DNA of 5,396 nt from Methylovulum sp. (GCA_028713595.1 JAQTNZ010000218.1:1-5396), one strand, 5' to 3'. Positions 1 through 5,396 are shown, numbered from the stretch's first letter. The notes: generated by a model not told the origin, from the sequence alone. Numbers and translations are program-made.

Positions 1-1
1 A

Positions 2-337
2 ACCCGCTCGCAAGTTATGCAGCTTACCCATCAACATGGCGCAAAAAGGCAGTTGCTGCCCCGTTCGGTCATAATCAAAACCCAGAAAAGCCGTTGGGGC
101 AGTTGTGGCATACACAACGACATCAATATCAACTGGCTGTTGATTATGGCCCCGCCGGAAGTGTTGGAATATGTTGTCGTCCATGAGCTTTGCCATATCC
201 AAGTCAGGAACCATTCGGCGCAGTTTTGGGCGTTGGTCGCCGAGCATTTGCCGGATTACCAAAGCCCACGGCAATGGCTAAAGCAGCAGGGCGGGGATTT
301 GATGGGCTATGGTTTGACGTTGGCGGGAAGGGATTAA
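2..337 (+). CDS. ygjP: YgjP/DUF45-type zinc-dependent hydrolase, 3' part
   Basis: The reading frame is open from the left edge, so the gene begins outside the window and only its C-terminal part (about 111 codons) is present. The first ATG at 17 is most likely internal. Seen: a KSRWGSC stretch, then NINWLLIMAP, then VVVHELCH. The HExxH-type motif (HELCH) is followed six residues after its last His by another His in NHSAQFW. This order is typical of the DUF45/YgjP family, whose fold and zinc site resemble M48 metallopeptidases; E. coli YgjP has been described as a UTP pyrophosphatase. Substrate here is therefore uncertain, either nucleotide hydrolysis or peptidase-like activity. No signal peptide can be judged because the N-terminus is missing. 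The gene converges on the cpdA-like gene with 4 bp between stops. Family assignment is strong; function is inference. Confidence 0.88.
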   Translation, partial: TRSQVMQLTHQHGAKRQLLPRSVIIKTQKSRWGSCGIHNDININWLLIMAPPEVLEYVVVHELCHIQVRNHSAQFWALVAEHLPDYQSPRQWLKQQGGDLMGYGLTLAGRD

Positions 338-359
338 GCGCCTAATAACCGTTAGGCGT
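338..359. terminator. Hairpin at the convergent gene junction, possible bidirectional terminator
   Basis: CGCCTAA (339-345) pairs perfectly with TTAGGCG (352-358) around a 6-nt loop, and G338/T359 can add a wobble pair. It sits just after the stop of the YgjP-like gene and covers the TAG stop of the opposing gene (342-344), where a shared terminator is expected. Neither side has a long T run, so intrinsic termination would be weak and the call is tentative. Confidence 0.4.
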
Positions 360-1145
360 ATGCTGTAAGCCCACCAGGGCTTCAGGTATGCGTTTGACTT
401 GGGTGGCGATGCTGCCATCGGCATAGAGTTGCAGGTGACGGTAAGCGGGGGAGGTGTCATCCAGGGCAAAATTGACACTTTTCGGTTTGAACTGGAAGCA
501 GGTGGAGGGTGTGCCTAAGACCCGCACGGTGGCGGTTTGCTTATCCATGATCTGGTGGATATGGCCGTTGATTATCACTTTTGCTTGTGGGTAGCGGCCC
601 ACAAGCGCCAAAAACGCCTCACTGTTGCCGATCATCATGGTGTCCATCCACACGCTTTCGCTGGCTAGGCTATGGTGATGCACGGCAATCAGGGCGTGGT
701 GGTTTGGATATTGGTTTAAACAGTTTTCCAGCAATAACAATTCTTCATGGGCCAAATAACCGCCTTCTTCACCAATAATCTGGCTGTTCAGGTTGATGAT
801 CTGCCAGTTGTCCAGCAACATCTGTTTGCGGCAACTGACCCCATCGGTATTAAGGATGCGCTGCATCAGCGCGTAATCGTCATGATTACCAGGTAGGCAT
901 AAGGTGGGGATGCGATAGCGGCTGATATGTTTTAAAAGGTACTGGTAACTGGCGGCGATGGGGTCTTGCGCCAAATCACCGGTGAGCATGATTAAATCAA
1001 AGTGTCGATGGTCGGCAAAGGCCTGTGCCAACACGGCATGAAAATAATACGCGGTCTCAATACCCAATAGGGTGGCTTTGGGAGTGGCGAGGATATGGGT
1101 GTCGGATAGTTGCAATATTGACAGGCATTGGTTGGCTAATGTCAT
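342..1145 (-). CDS. cpdA: CpdA-like 3',5'-cyclic-AMP phosphodiesterase
   Basis: A cytosolic class III cyclic-nucleotide phosphodiesterase of the calcineurin-like metallophosphoesterase fold, expected to hydrolyse cAMP to 5'-AMP and so damp CRP-type signalling. With the ATG at 1145 the protein has 267 residues, close to E. coli CpdA (275). The metal-site motifs appear in the family order: SDTH (D15, H17), TGD (D57), GNHDD (N87, H88), a HHH triplet (156-158) and NGHIH (H195, H197). The PSTCFQF segment (213-219) is characteristic of CpdA rather than of generic phosphoesterases. An in-frame TTG at 1172 would give 276 residues, but it lies inside the end of argA and the conserved domain begins only after the ATG. 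Neither start has a convincing Shine-Dalgarno. The ATG is 8 bp after the argA stop, suggesting translational coupling. Substrate (cAMP) is inferred from the family. Confidence 0.9.
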   Translation of the reverse strand: MTLANQCLSILQLSDTHILATPKATLLGIETAYYFHAVLAQAFADHRHFDLIMLTGDLAQDPIAASYQYLLKHISRYRIPTLCLPGNHDDYALMQRILNTDGVSCRKQMLLDNWQIINLNSQIIGEEGGYLAHEELLLLENCLNQYPNHHALIAVHHHSLASESVWMDTMMIGNSEAFLALVGRYPQAKVIINGHIHQIMDKQTATVRVLGTPSTCFQFKPKSVNFALDDTSPAYRHLQLYADGSIATQVKRIPEALVGLQHTPNGY

Positions 1146-1153
1146 CGTTAGAG

Positions 1154-2467
1154 CTATGCAAGGTTTTGACAAAGAATTTTGGAGTTTCTTTGCGGGTTAT
1201 AAAGTGCCTTAATCGGCTCAGGTAGCTCATCAATGGCCGAGGCGACAAAGCCCCGTTCGATAAACCAGTGTGCGGTCTGGGTCGATAAAACAAATAATGT
1301 TTTTAAATGCAGTTGTTTGGCCTTACGGCAGGCATAGTCTAACAACCGATTGGCGCGTGCCGAGCGTTGGTACTCTGGATGTACCACCAGGCAAGCCAAT
1401 ACCCCGACACGGCGTTGTAAATGCGCATGTAAGGCGATGCAGCCGATAATCAGGCCATCGCGTTCTATCACCAAATAATCGCCGATTTCCATCTCGATTT
1501 TCTCCCTCGACCGCTTGGCTAAAATGCCCTGTTGCTCCATAGGCTTGATCAGCTCCAAAATACCGCCGATGTCATTGAGTACCGCCGGGCGCAATTCTTC
1601 AAAAGGGGCCGAACTGATTAACGTGCCAATGCCATCACGGGTGAACAGCTCCAGCAGCAACGCGCCGTTTTGTAAGCGGTTAATCAAATGCACCCGTCCA
1701 ATGCCAGATTGGCAGGCGTGGAGGGCCGCTTTAAGTGGCTGGCTGATGGATTCGGGCAAATCAGGATGCCGTTCAATAAATGACGAGACTTCGGTGCTGG
1801 TCATTTGCTGGATTTGTTCGCCGCTGTCCGGGTCATGGCAATCCTGTTCGGTCAAAAAAATCAGCTTTTCGGCTTTTAGGGCAATCGCCACCGCTGTCGC
1901 CACTTGTTCGGCGGACAGGTTAAAAATCTCGCCGCTAGGTGAATAGCCTATCGGCGAAATCAGCACGACATTATCCTGATCCAATTGCTGGTGTATCGCG
2001 ACACTGTCAATCCGGCGCACTTCCCCCGTATGGCAATAATCTATGCCATCAATCACCCCCAGCGGTTTGGCGGTGACAAAATTGCCGGAGGCGACCTTAA
2101 TTTTCGCCCCCGCCATCGGTGAATTCGCCAGACCTAACGACAACAAGGCTTCAATTTCCACCCGCACCAAGCCCGCCGCTTCCTTAACGCTTTGTAAGGC
2201 CACATCATCGGTGATACGCAGATGCTTATGGAAGCGGGCGGGCGCGGCGTTTTTTAAGCGTTGGTCAACTTGGGGGCGGATACCATGCACCAGCACCAGA
2301 CGGATGCCTAGGCTATTGAGCAGGGCAAAATCATGGACATGATGTTGGAAATCTTCCGCCAGCACGGCCTCGCCACCAAAAGCGACCACAAAAGTTTTGT
2401 CGCGGTGGGCGTGGATGTAGGGCGAACAGGCCCTAAACCAATTGACGTAATGCGTTCTTTGTTCCAT
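1154..2467 (-). CDS. argA: N-acetylglutamate synthase (amino-acid acetyltransferase)
   Basis: Catalyses acetyl-CoA + L-glutamate to N-acetylglutamate, the first step of arginine biosynthesis, in the cytosol. Length is 437 residues, near E. coli ArgA (443). Two domains are visible. An N-terminal amino-acid-kinase-like domain (about 1-290) carries FGGEAV (30-35), HGIRPQVD (61-68), SPIGYSPSGE (171-180) and FNLSAEQVA (182-190); in this family it holds the arginine feedback site. A C-terminal GNAT domain (about 296-437) has the acetyl-CoA-binding region around HPEYQRSARANRLL (363-376) and WFIERGF (401-407). The arrangement is that of the classical ArgA type, not ArgJ or the short NAGS forms. The start is ATG at 2467; no strong Shine-Dalgarno precedes it. 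The cpdA-like gene follows after 8 bp, so the two probably share a transcript. I could not see an ARG-box operator upstream. Confidence 0.96.
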   Translation of the reverse strand: MEQRTHYVNWFRACSPYIHAHRDKTFVVAFGGEAVLAEDFQHHVHDFALLNSLGIRLVLVHGIRPQVDQRLKNAAPARFHKHLRITDDVALQSVKEAAGLVRVEIEALLSLGLANSPMAGAKIKVASGNFVTAKPLGVIDGIDYCHTGEVRRIDSVAIHQQLDQDNVVLISPIGYSPSGEIFNLSAEQVATAVAIALKAEKLIFLTEQDCHDPDSGEQIQQMTSTEVSSFIERHPDLPESISQPLKAALHACQSGIGRVHLINRLQNGALLLELFTRDGIGTLISSAPFEELRPAVLNDIGGILELIKPMEQQGILAKRSREKIEMEIGDYLVIERDGLIIGCIALHAHLQRRVGVLACLVVHPEYQRSARANRLLDYACRKAKQLHLKTLFVLSTQTAHWFIERGFVASAIDELPEPIKALYNPQRNSKILCQNLA

Positions 2468-2728
2468 GACAAGGTGGTCTTGCAGTTTTCTAAGGGGTTG
2501 GGGTGTTTGGGCTGGGAGGCATTGTTAAGTCATGCGCTTAATAAGCCCATGATTTTGATACACTTTTAGGGCTTTAATTTCCTTGGATTTACAGGCGTTT
2601 CCAGAGACCAGGTGGCATCCCAAATACCTTGGCTACTAAATTTTAATAGTTAAAAATCAATAGCTTATGTATTTTGGTTATTGCCGCCGCATTGAAAAGC
2701 ATGAAGAAAAGCCATTTTAGGAAAAATG
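2468..2728. other. AT-rich intergenic gap between mlaF and argA
   Basis: This 261-bp stretch separates the mlaF stop from the argA start on the minus strand. I checked it for a continuation of the mla operon and see no MlaE-like reading frame or remnant. It has runs of A and T (about 2636-2665) and must hold the argA promoter and the mlaF transcript end, but I find no convincing -35/-10 pair or intrinsic terminator. The only hairpin near the mlaF stop, CATTTT/AAAATG (2713-2728), is short and AT-only. Confidence 0.6.
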
Positions 2729-3577
2729 TCAATTAAGCCGACTGCCCGTTGCCAGCAAATCATCGGCATAATCGGTGGCCGGATAATGGAAATGTACCGG
2801 CCCGTCGGCGGCGCCCGCCATAAACTGTTGCGTCCATTCGGAAGGCGAATGCCGGATTGCTTCGGGTGTGCCTTGATCGACCACCTTACCCTCGGAAATG
2901 ATATAAATATAATCGGCAATTTGCGACGTTTCCGCGACATCATGGGAGACAATGATACTGGTCAGCCCCAAGGCATTGTTCAGCGACTTGATCAGATGCA
3001 CCAACACCCCCATCGCAATCGGGTCTTGTCCGGTAAACGGCTCGTCATAGAGGATCATCATCGGGTCCAGGGCGATGGCCCTAGCCAAGGCGACCCGGCG
3101 GGCCATACCGCCCGACAGCTCATTGGGCATCAGCCGCCTGGCCCCGCGCAAACCCACCGCTTGCAACTTCATCAGCACCAAGGTGCGGATCATCGACTCC
3201 GGCAAACGGGTATGCTCGCGCAACGGGAAAGCGACATTGTCATAGACATTCATGTCGGTCAGCAACGCCCCGCTTTGGAATAACATGCCCATGCGCTTGC
3301 GCAGCTCATACAGCTCCTTACGGCGCAGCTGATGGACGTTTTGCCCCGCCACCGTGACCGTCCCTTGGCTGGGGTACAATTGCCCGCCTATCAGCTTGAG
3401 CAGCGTGGTTTTGCCCGTCCCGCTAGGCCCCATGATGGCGGTCACTTTGCCGCGTTGCAAATCTAACGATATGTTGTCAAAGATTTTTTTGTCGCCGCGT
3501 GAAAATGACAGTTGCCGGATACTGATCAAATGCAGGTCGGTGACACTGTCTGTTTCAGGGTAATCGTTGTTAGCCAT
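2729..3577 (-). CDS. mlaF: Mla phospholipid transporter ATP-binding protein MlaF
   Basis: The cytosolic ATPase subunit of the MlaFEDB ABC complex, which drives phospholipid movement between inner and outer membrane and maintains outer-membrane lipid asymmetry. With the ATG at 3577 the protein has 282 residues. ABC motifs are complete: Walker A GPSGTGKTT (50-58), Q-loop in LFQSG (Q101), signature LSGGM (154-158), Walker B ending in DEP (D178, E179) and H-loop SHD (H212). Features specific to MlaF are RKRMGMLFQSGALLTDMNV, PLREHT, KLQAVGLRGA, GQDPIAMGVLV and the C-terminal extension beginning ADGPV (about 257) with HYPATDYADDLL; in the family that tail contacts the partner subunits. A TTG at 3586 could add three residues; the ATG is preferred as the ordinary codon, though neither has a strong Shine-Dalgarno. 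Unusually, the next gene downstream is argA and not mlaE, so the partners must be encoded elsewhere. Confidence 0.95.
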   Translation of the reverse strand: MANNDYPETDSVTDLHLISIRQLSFSRGDKKIFDNISLDLQRGKVTAIMGPSGTGKTTLLKLIGGQLYPSQGTVTVAGQNVHQLRRKELYELRKRMGMLFQSGALLTDMNVYDNVAFPLREHTRLPESMIRTLVLMKLQAVGLRGARRLMPNELSGGMARRVALARAIALDPMMILYDEPFTGQDPIAMGVLVHLIKSLNNALGLTSIIVSHDVAETSQIADYIYIISEGKVVDQGTPEAIRHSPSEWTQQFMAGAADGPVHFHYPATDYADDLLATGSRLN

Positions 3578-3615
3578 GCTGCTCAAAAACTGCCGTAAGG
3601 AATTTTAAAAGGCTT

Positions 3616-3645
3616 ATTTTGTCTGACTATGGATTATGAAGTCAA
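3616..3645 (-). promoter_or_regulatory. Candidate sigma-70-type promoter for mlaF
   Basis: On the minus strand TTGACT (3645-3640, five of six consensus positions) is followed after 18 bp by CAAAAT (3621-3616, four of six). Transcription would begin near 3610, giving a leader of roughly 33 nt before the mlaF ATG. The -10 match is weak and the region is AT-rich, so chance matches are likely. Confidence 0.3.
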
Positions 3646-3691
3646 TTTATAAAACATCGGATTTAAAAAATACCGAAAATCCTTATCCAAC

Positions 3692-3717
3692 AAGGGCTTT
3701 TTAAAGCAATTGCCCTT
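3692..3717. repeat. Small inverted repeat in the mlaF-kdsD gap
   Basis: AAGGGC (3692-3697) and GCCCTT (3712-3717) are perfect inverted arms, and an alternative overlapping hairpin GCTTT-TT-AAAGC lies at 3696-3707. The two folds are mutually exclusive. No T run follows on either strand, so this is not a clear terminator. It lies upstream of both divergent genes; function unknown. Confidence 0.4.
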
Positions 3718-3809
3718 CCCATAATAAGATTATTGGTTTCTGATGAAGCGCGAACATTATAAGCATGGCATAATAGCACCATTTTGACGCTGACTTATCG
3801 CCGCTGGGC

Positions 3810-3817
3810 TTAAGATT
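3810..3817 (+). repeat. Left copy of 8-bp flanking direct repeat (putative target-site duplication)
   Basis: TTAAGATT here is identical to 4199-4206. The two copies bracket the structured block between them, as expected if a target site was duplicated on insertion. Confidence 0.5.
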
Positions 3818-3831
3818 TGATATTACGCAGT
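3818..3831 (+). repeat. Left terminal inverted repeat
   Basis: TGATATTACGCAGT, matching the inverted right end at 12 of 14 positions (mismatches at the fourth and fifth bases). It overlaps a small hairpin TACGCA (3824-3829) / TGCGTA (3836-3841) with a 6-nt loop. Confidence 0.5.
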
Positions 3832-3840
3832 TGCTTGCGT

Positions 3841-3888
3841 ACTTTTAAAAATAGATGATGAGTCGCTATCGCGATGTTATTTAAAAGT
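3841..3888. repeat. 9-bp inverted repeat near the left end of the element
   Basis: ACTTTTAAA (3841-3849) and TTTAAAAGT (3880-3888) are perfect inverted arms around a 30-nt loop that contains the palindrome ATCGCGAT (3868-3875). The right arm overlaps the next hairpin by two bases. Confidence 0.45.
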
Positions 3889-3904
3889 CGGTTCCCGCAC
3901 CGAC
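3887..3904. repeat. Hairpin GTCGGT/ACCGAC
   Basis: GTCGGT (3887-3892) pairs with ACCGAC (3899-3904) around a 6-nt loop. It marks the point where the sequence changes from AT-rich to GC-rich. Confidence 0.5.
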
Positions 3905-3910
3905 AAGCGT

Positions 3911-3991
3911 GATACTTTCTTTTGCTCCGCCTCGGCAACTGCTCCTGCGTTGCCCTACCTCCTGCATCCGTGCAGTCGAAAAGAAAGTATC
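3911..3991. repeat. Three-way-junction-type inverted repeat
   Basis: Perfect 13-nt outer arms GATACTTTCTTTT (3911-3923) and AAAAGAAAGTATC (3979-3991) enclose two internal hairpins: GGCAAC (3934-3939) / GTTGCC (3949-3954), and CTGCA (3962-3966) / TGCAG (3971-3975) with a TCCG loop. As RNA or extruded single-stranded DNA this could fold as a three-way junction. Confidence 0.65.
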
Positions 3992-4005
3992 CAAAGAAAA
4001 GGCGG

Positions 4006-4169
4006 CCCGGTTGCCGCTTTATCCTGCGCTCCTCGATTTTGTCGGGGGTCGGTAAAATGGGCTTCCTGCCCATTTACCGACGCGCGGCATCCATGCCGCG
4101 CCCCTTTATGCCCTGCGGGTATTCGGGCCGATCCCGACAAAATCTGCGGTGCTCGGCGCGGCAAACGGG
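4006..4169. repeat. Long interrupted inverted repeat enclosing two hairpins
   Basis: Outer arms CCCGGTTGCCGC (4006-4017) and GCGGCAAACGGG (4158-4169) pair at 11 of 12 positions. Inside them GATTTTGTCGGG (4035-4046) pairs perfectly with CCCGACAAAATC (4133-4144). Enclosed are hairpin 4049-4080 (13 pairs with one bulged A, loop TTCCT) and hairpin 4082-4101 (GCGCGGCAT/ATGCCGCGC, 2-nt gap). The nesting makes chance very unlikely. Confidence 0.7.
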
Positions 4170-4178
4170 AAGAAAACA

Positions 4179-4195
4179 ACGTTACTGCGTAACGT
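4179..4195. repeat. Hairpin at the right end of the element
   Basis: ACGTTAC (4179-4185) and GTAACGT (4189-4195) form a perfect 7-bp stem with a TGC loop. It overlaps the right terminal inverted repeat, mirroring the small hairpin at the left end. There is no following T run. Confidence 0.5.
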
Positions 4196-4197
4196 CA
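4184..4197 (-). repeat. Right terminal inverted repeat
   Basis: Read on the minus strand it is TGACGTTACGCAGT, which matches the left end at 12 of 14 positions. One extra base (G4198) lies between it and the flanking direct repeat, so the exact boundary is uncertain by one base. Confidence 0.5.
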
Positions 4198-4198
4198 G

Positions 4199-4206
4199 TT
4201 AAGATT
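4199..4206 (+). repeat. Right copy of 8-bp flanking direct repeat (putative target-site duplication)
   Basis: TTAAGATT, identical to 3810-3817. The 101 bp from here to the kdsD start (4207-4307) are AT-rich and must contain the proximal leader, but I see no convincing promoter pair there. Confidence 0.5.
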
Positions 4207-4307
4207 ATCCAAGGCATGTTAACTTTCATGATAGGCACACACCAACCCGCTGTTTTTATGAAATTTTTTGTCATCACACTAAACGCAACACGATTTGGGG
4301 GCAGAAA

Positions 4308-5285
4308 ATGAAATTGAACGATGACAAACTCCGTGAATTGGGCCGAGCGGTCATTCAGGTGGAAGCACAAGCCATCGCCGATTTGGAAGTGCAAATCAAC
4401 GACGACTTTGTCGCCGCCTGTAAACTATTGTTCAATTGCACCGGGCGGGTCGTGGTCATCGGCATGGGCAAATCCGGGCATATCGCCAGCAAAATTGCCG
4501 CCACCCTGGCCAGTACCGGCACCCCGGCCTTTTTTGTCCATCCCGGGGAAGCCAGCCACGGCGATTTGGGCATGATAACCAAACACGACGTGGTGGTGGC
4601 CCTGTCCAACTCCGGTGAAACCGAAGAAGTCCTGACCATCTTGCCGATCATCAAACGTCTGGGCGTGCCGTTGGTCGCCATCACCGGCAACCCTCAGTCG
4701 ACGCTGGCAAAATGTGCGACCACCTGCCTGAACGTCGCGGTCAAACAAGAGGCCTGCCCCTTAGGGTTGGCCCCCACCTCCAGCAGCACCGCCGCCTTAG
4801 TCATGGGCGACGCGCTGGCGGTGTCGTTATTGGAAGCGCGCGGCTTTACCCGTGACGATTTCGCCCTCGCCCATCCGGGCGGCAGCCTAGGCAAACGCTT
4901 GCTGTTGCGGGTCAGGGACATCATGCACGTGGGCGTGGCCTTGCCCTCGGTGCCCGAATCGGCGCTGATTAGCCACGCGTTGCTAGAAATGACCGAAAAG
5001 CAACTGGGCATGACCGCCGTGGTGGAAGGCAATAACCGCGTCATCGGCATCTTTACCGATGGCGACTTGCGCCGGATGCTGGGCCGTAACCTCGACATCA
5101 ACAGCACTCTAATCACCGAAGTGATGACCCCGCATTGCTCGGTCATCACCGCCGACATCTTGGCGGCGGAAGCCATGCAAATCATGGAACAGAAAAAAAT
5201 TAACGCCCTCATCGTAGTTGATGCGCAACAATGCGCGATAGGGGCCTTGAACATGCACGATCTGATCCAAGCGGGTATAGTCTGA
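4308..5285 (+). CDS. kdsD: D-arabinose-5-phosphate isomerase (SIS + two CBS domains)
   Basis: Interconverts D-ribulose 5-phosphate and D-arabinose 5-phosphate, the first committed step toward KDO for the LPS inner core; cytosolic. The 325 residues compare with 328 in E. coli KdsD. The SIS domain (about 30-190) contains VVIGMGKSGHIASK, ATLASTGTPAFFVHPGEASHGDLGM in two segments, and SNSGETEE. Residues aligning with the E. coli catalytic set are present at a constant offset of four: K55, E107, E148 (KQEACPLG) and H189 (AHPGG). Two CBS domains follow (about 205-262, with IFTDGDLRRML, and about 270-325, with EVMTP and ending NMHDLIQAGIV). The ATG at 4308 is preceded by GGGGGCAG at 4297-4304, a plausible ribosome-binding site. 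The kdsC start overlaps its TGA. The gene could be the gutQ-type paralogue by sequence alone, but the kdsC neighbour favours kdsD. Confidence 0.96.
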   Translation: MKLNDDKLRELGRAVIQVEAQAIADLEVQINDDFVAACKLLFNCTGRVVVIGMGKSGHIASKIAATLASTGTPAFFVHPGEASHGDLGMITKHDVVVALSNSGETEEVLTILPIIKRLGVPLVAITGNPQSTLAKCATTCLNVAVKQEACPLGLAPTSSSTAALVMGDALAVSLLEARGFTRDDFALAHPGGSLGKRLLLRVRDIMHVGVALPSVPESALISHALLEMTEKQLGMTAVVEGNNRVIGIFTDGDLRRMLGRNLDINSTLITEVMTPHCSVITADILAAEAMQIMEQKKINALIVVDAQQCAIGALNMHDLIQAGIV

Positions 5286-5396
5286 TGGAACAGGTTTTAG
5301 CCAAGGCCGCCGCCATCAAACTGTTGATACTGGATGTTGACGGCGTGTTGACCGATGGTAAGCTGTTTTTTGACCAGCAGGGCAACGAATATAAAA
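5285..5396 (+). CDS. kdsC: KDO-8-phosphate phosphatase, 5' part
   Basis: Hydrolyses 3-deoxy-D-manno-octulosonate 8-phosphate to KDO and phosphate, two steps after KdsD (KdsA lies between). Only the first 37 codons are in the window; the frame runs off the right edge. The start ATG shares its A with the kdsD stop (TGATG), a typical translational-coupling overlap. Seen: the HAD-superfamily motif I as LLILDVDGVLTDG, with the nucleophile D17 and the acid/base D19, followed by FFDQQGNEYK, matching the KdsC N-terminus rather than other HAD phosphatases. It is a type C0 (no cap) HAD in known members. In E. coli the next genes are lptC, lptA and lptB; whether that holds here cannot be seen. Confidence 0.93.
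   Translation, partial: MEQVLAKAAAIKLLILDVDGVLTDGKLFFDQQGNEYK

Larger units (their letters stand above)
3818..4198. mobile_element. MITE-like non-autonomous element, highly structured, about 380 bp
   Basis: The block begins TGATATTACGCAGT (3818-3831) and ends ACTGCGTAACGTCA (4184-4197), followed by one G. The end, reverse-complemented, matches the beginning at 12 of 14 positions, with nine consecutive identities. Identical 8-bp repeats TTAAGATT flank it. The interior (about 3887-4170) is much more GC-rich than the sequence on either side and is mostly inverted repeats. The open frames that cross it show no recognisable protein, no domain motif and no plausible start site, so I read it as non-coding with no transposase of its own. 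The core, with AAAGAAAGTATCC and AAAGGCGGCCCGG, resembles dispersed intergenic repeats I associate with several gammaproteobacterial genomes; that link is from memory. Alternatives are an ordinary dispersed palindromic repeat whose true ends are inside these coordinates, or a structured RNA in the kdsD leader. Confidence 0.5.

Noticed and set aside
1515..2342. Plus-strand open frames within argA
   Set aside because: ArgA is clearly coded on the minus strand across its whole length, and the plus-strand frames show no family resemblance.
2490..2522. Ten-codon proline-rich open frame (MPPSPNTPTP) upstream of argA on the minus strand, considered as a leader peptide
   Set aside because: There is no arginine codon, no ribosome-binding site and no attenuator-like hairpin pair, so a regulatory role is not supported.
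2468..2728. Possible mlaE remnant after mlaF
   Set aside because: No frame shows MlaE-like hydrophobic segments or a sustained open reading frame continuing from mlaF.
3733..3763. TTGGTT ... TATAAG as a plus-strand promoter upstream of the element
   Set aside because: The -35 is poor and the spacer is 19 bp; in such AT-rich sequence this is not distinguishable from chance.
3810..4206. Structured block as a CRISPR array or integron attC site
   Set aside because: There are no regularly spaced direct repeats as in CRISPR, and no attC-type core sites or cassette gene could be identified.
3922..4311. Open frame of about 129 codons across the structured block into the start of kdsD
   Set aside because: It crosses several inverted repeats, is rich in Arg, Cys and Ser as expected from palindromic GC-rich DNA, has no ribosome-binding site and no recognisable domain. 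Overlapping frames on both strands are equally open.
4355..4748. Long open frames on the minus strand inside kdsD
   Set aside because: These are antisense shadows of a well-supported GC-rich gene; none has a recognisable motif or start site.

Overview
The window reads as chromosomal DNA of a Gram-negative gammaproteobacterium. The proteins closest to the E. coli KdsD, KdsC, MlaF, ArgA and CpdA types all occur together, and two of them act in outer-membrane (LPS and phospholipid) biology. A methanotroph-type (Methylococcales) host is possible from general feel, but the sequence alone does not prove it.

Layout: (1) 2-337, plus strand, the 3' end of a YgjP/DUF45-type metal-dependent hydrolase. 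(2) 342-1145, minus, a CpdA-like cyclic-AMP phosphodiesterase, converging on the first gene with only 4 bp between stops and a hairpin across the junction. (3) 1154-2467, minus, argA (N-acetylglutamate synthase), directly upstream of cpdA with 8 bp between them, so probably one transcript. (4) 2468-2728, a 261-bp AT-rich gap. (5) 2729-3577, minus, mlaF, the ATPase of the Mla phospholipid-transport ABC system, here without mlaE/D/C/B behind it. (6) 3578-4307, a 730-bp non-coding region between divergent mlaF and kdsD. (7) 4308-5285, plus, kdsD (arabinose-5-phosphate isomerase). (8) 5285-5396, plus, the first 37 codons of kdsC (KDO-8-phosphate phosphatase), overlapping kdsD by one base. KdsD and KdsC serve the KDO pathway for the LPS inner core.

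The divergent mlaF / kdsD-kdsC arrangement resembles the E. coli mla-yrbG-kdsD-kdsC-lpt locus, but yrbG is absent and mlaF is separated from its usual partner genes.

The most unusual part is the mlaF-kdsD gap. It carries a roughly 380-bp, GC-rich, non-coding block packed with inverted repeats: a 13-bp stem enclosing two hairpins, then a second long interrupted inverted repeat enclosing two more hairpins. This block has imperfect 14-bp terminal inverted repeats (12 of 14 match) and is flanked by identical 8-bp direct repeats (TTAAGATT). That is the anatomy of a non-autonomous, MITE-like insertion placed in the kdsD 5' region. I see no CRISPR array, tRNA or rRNA gene, and no novel protein system.
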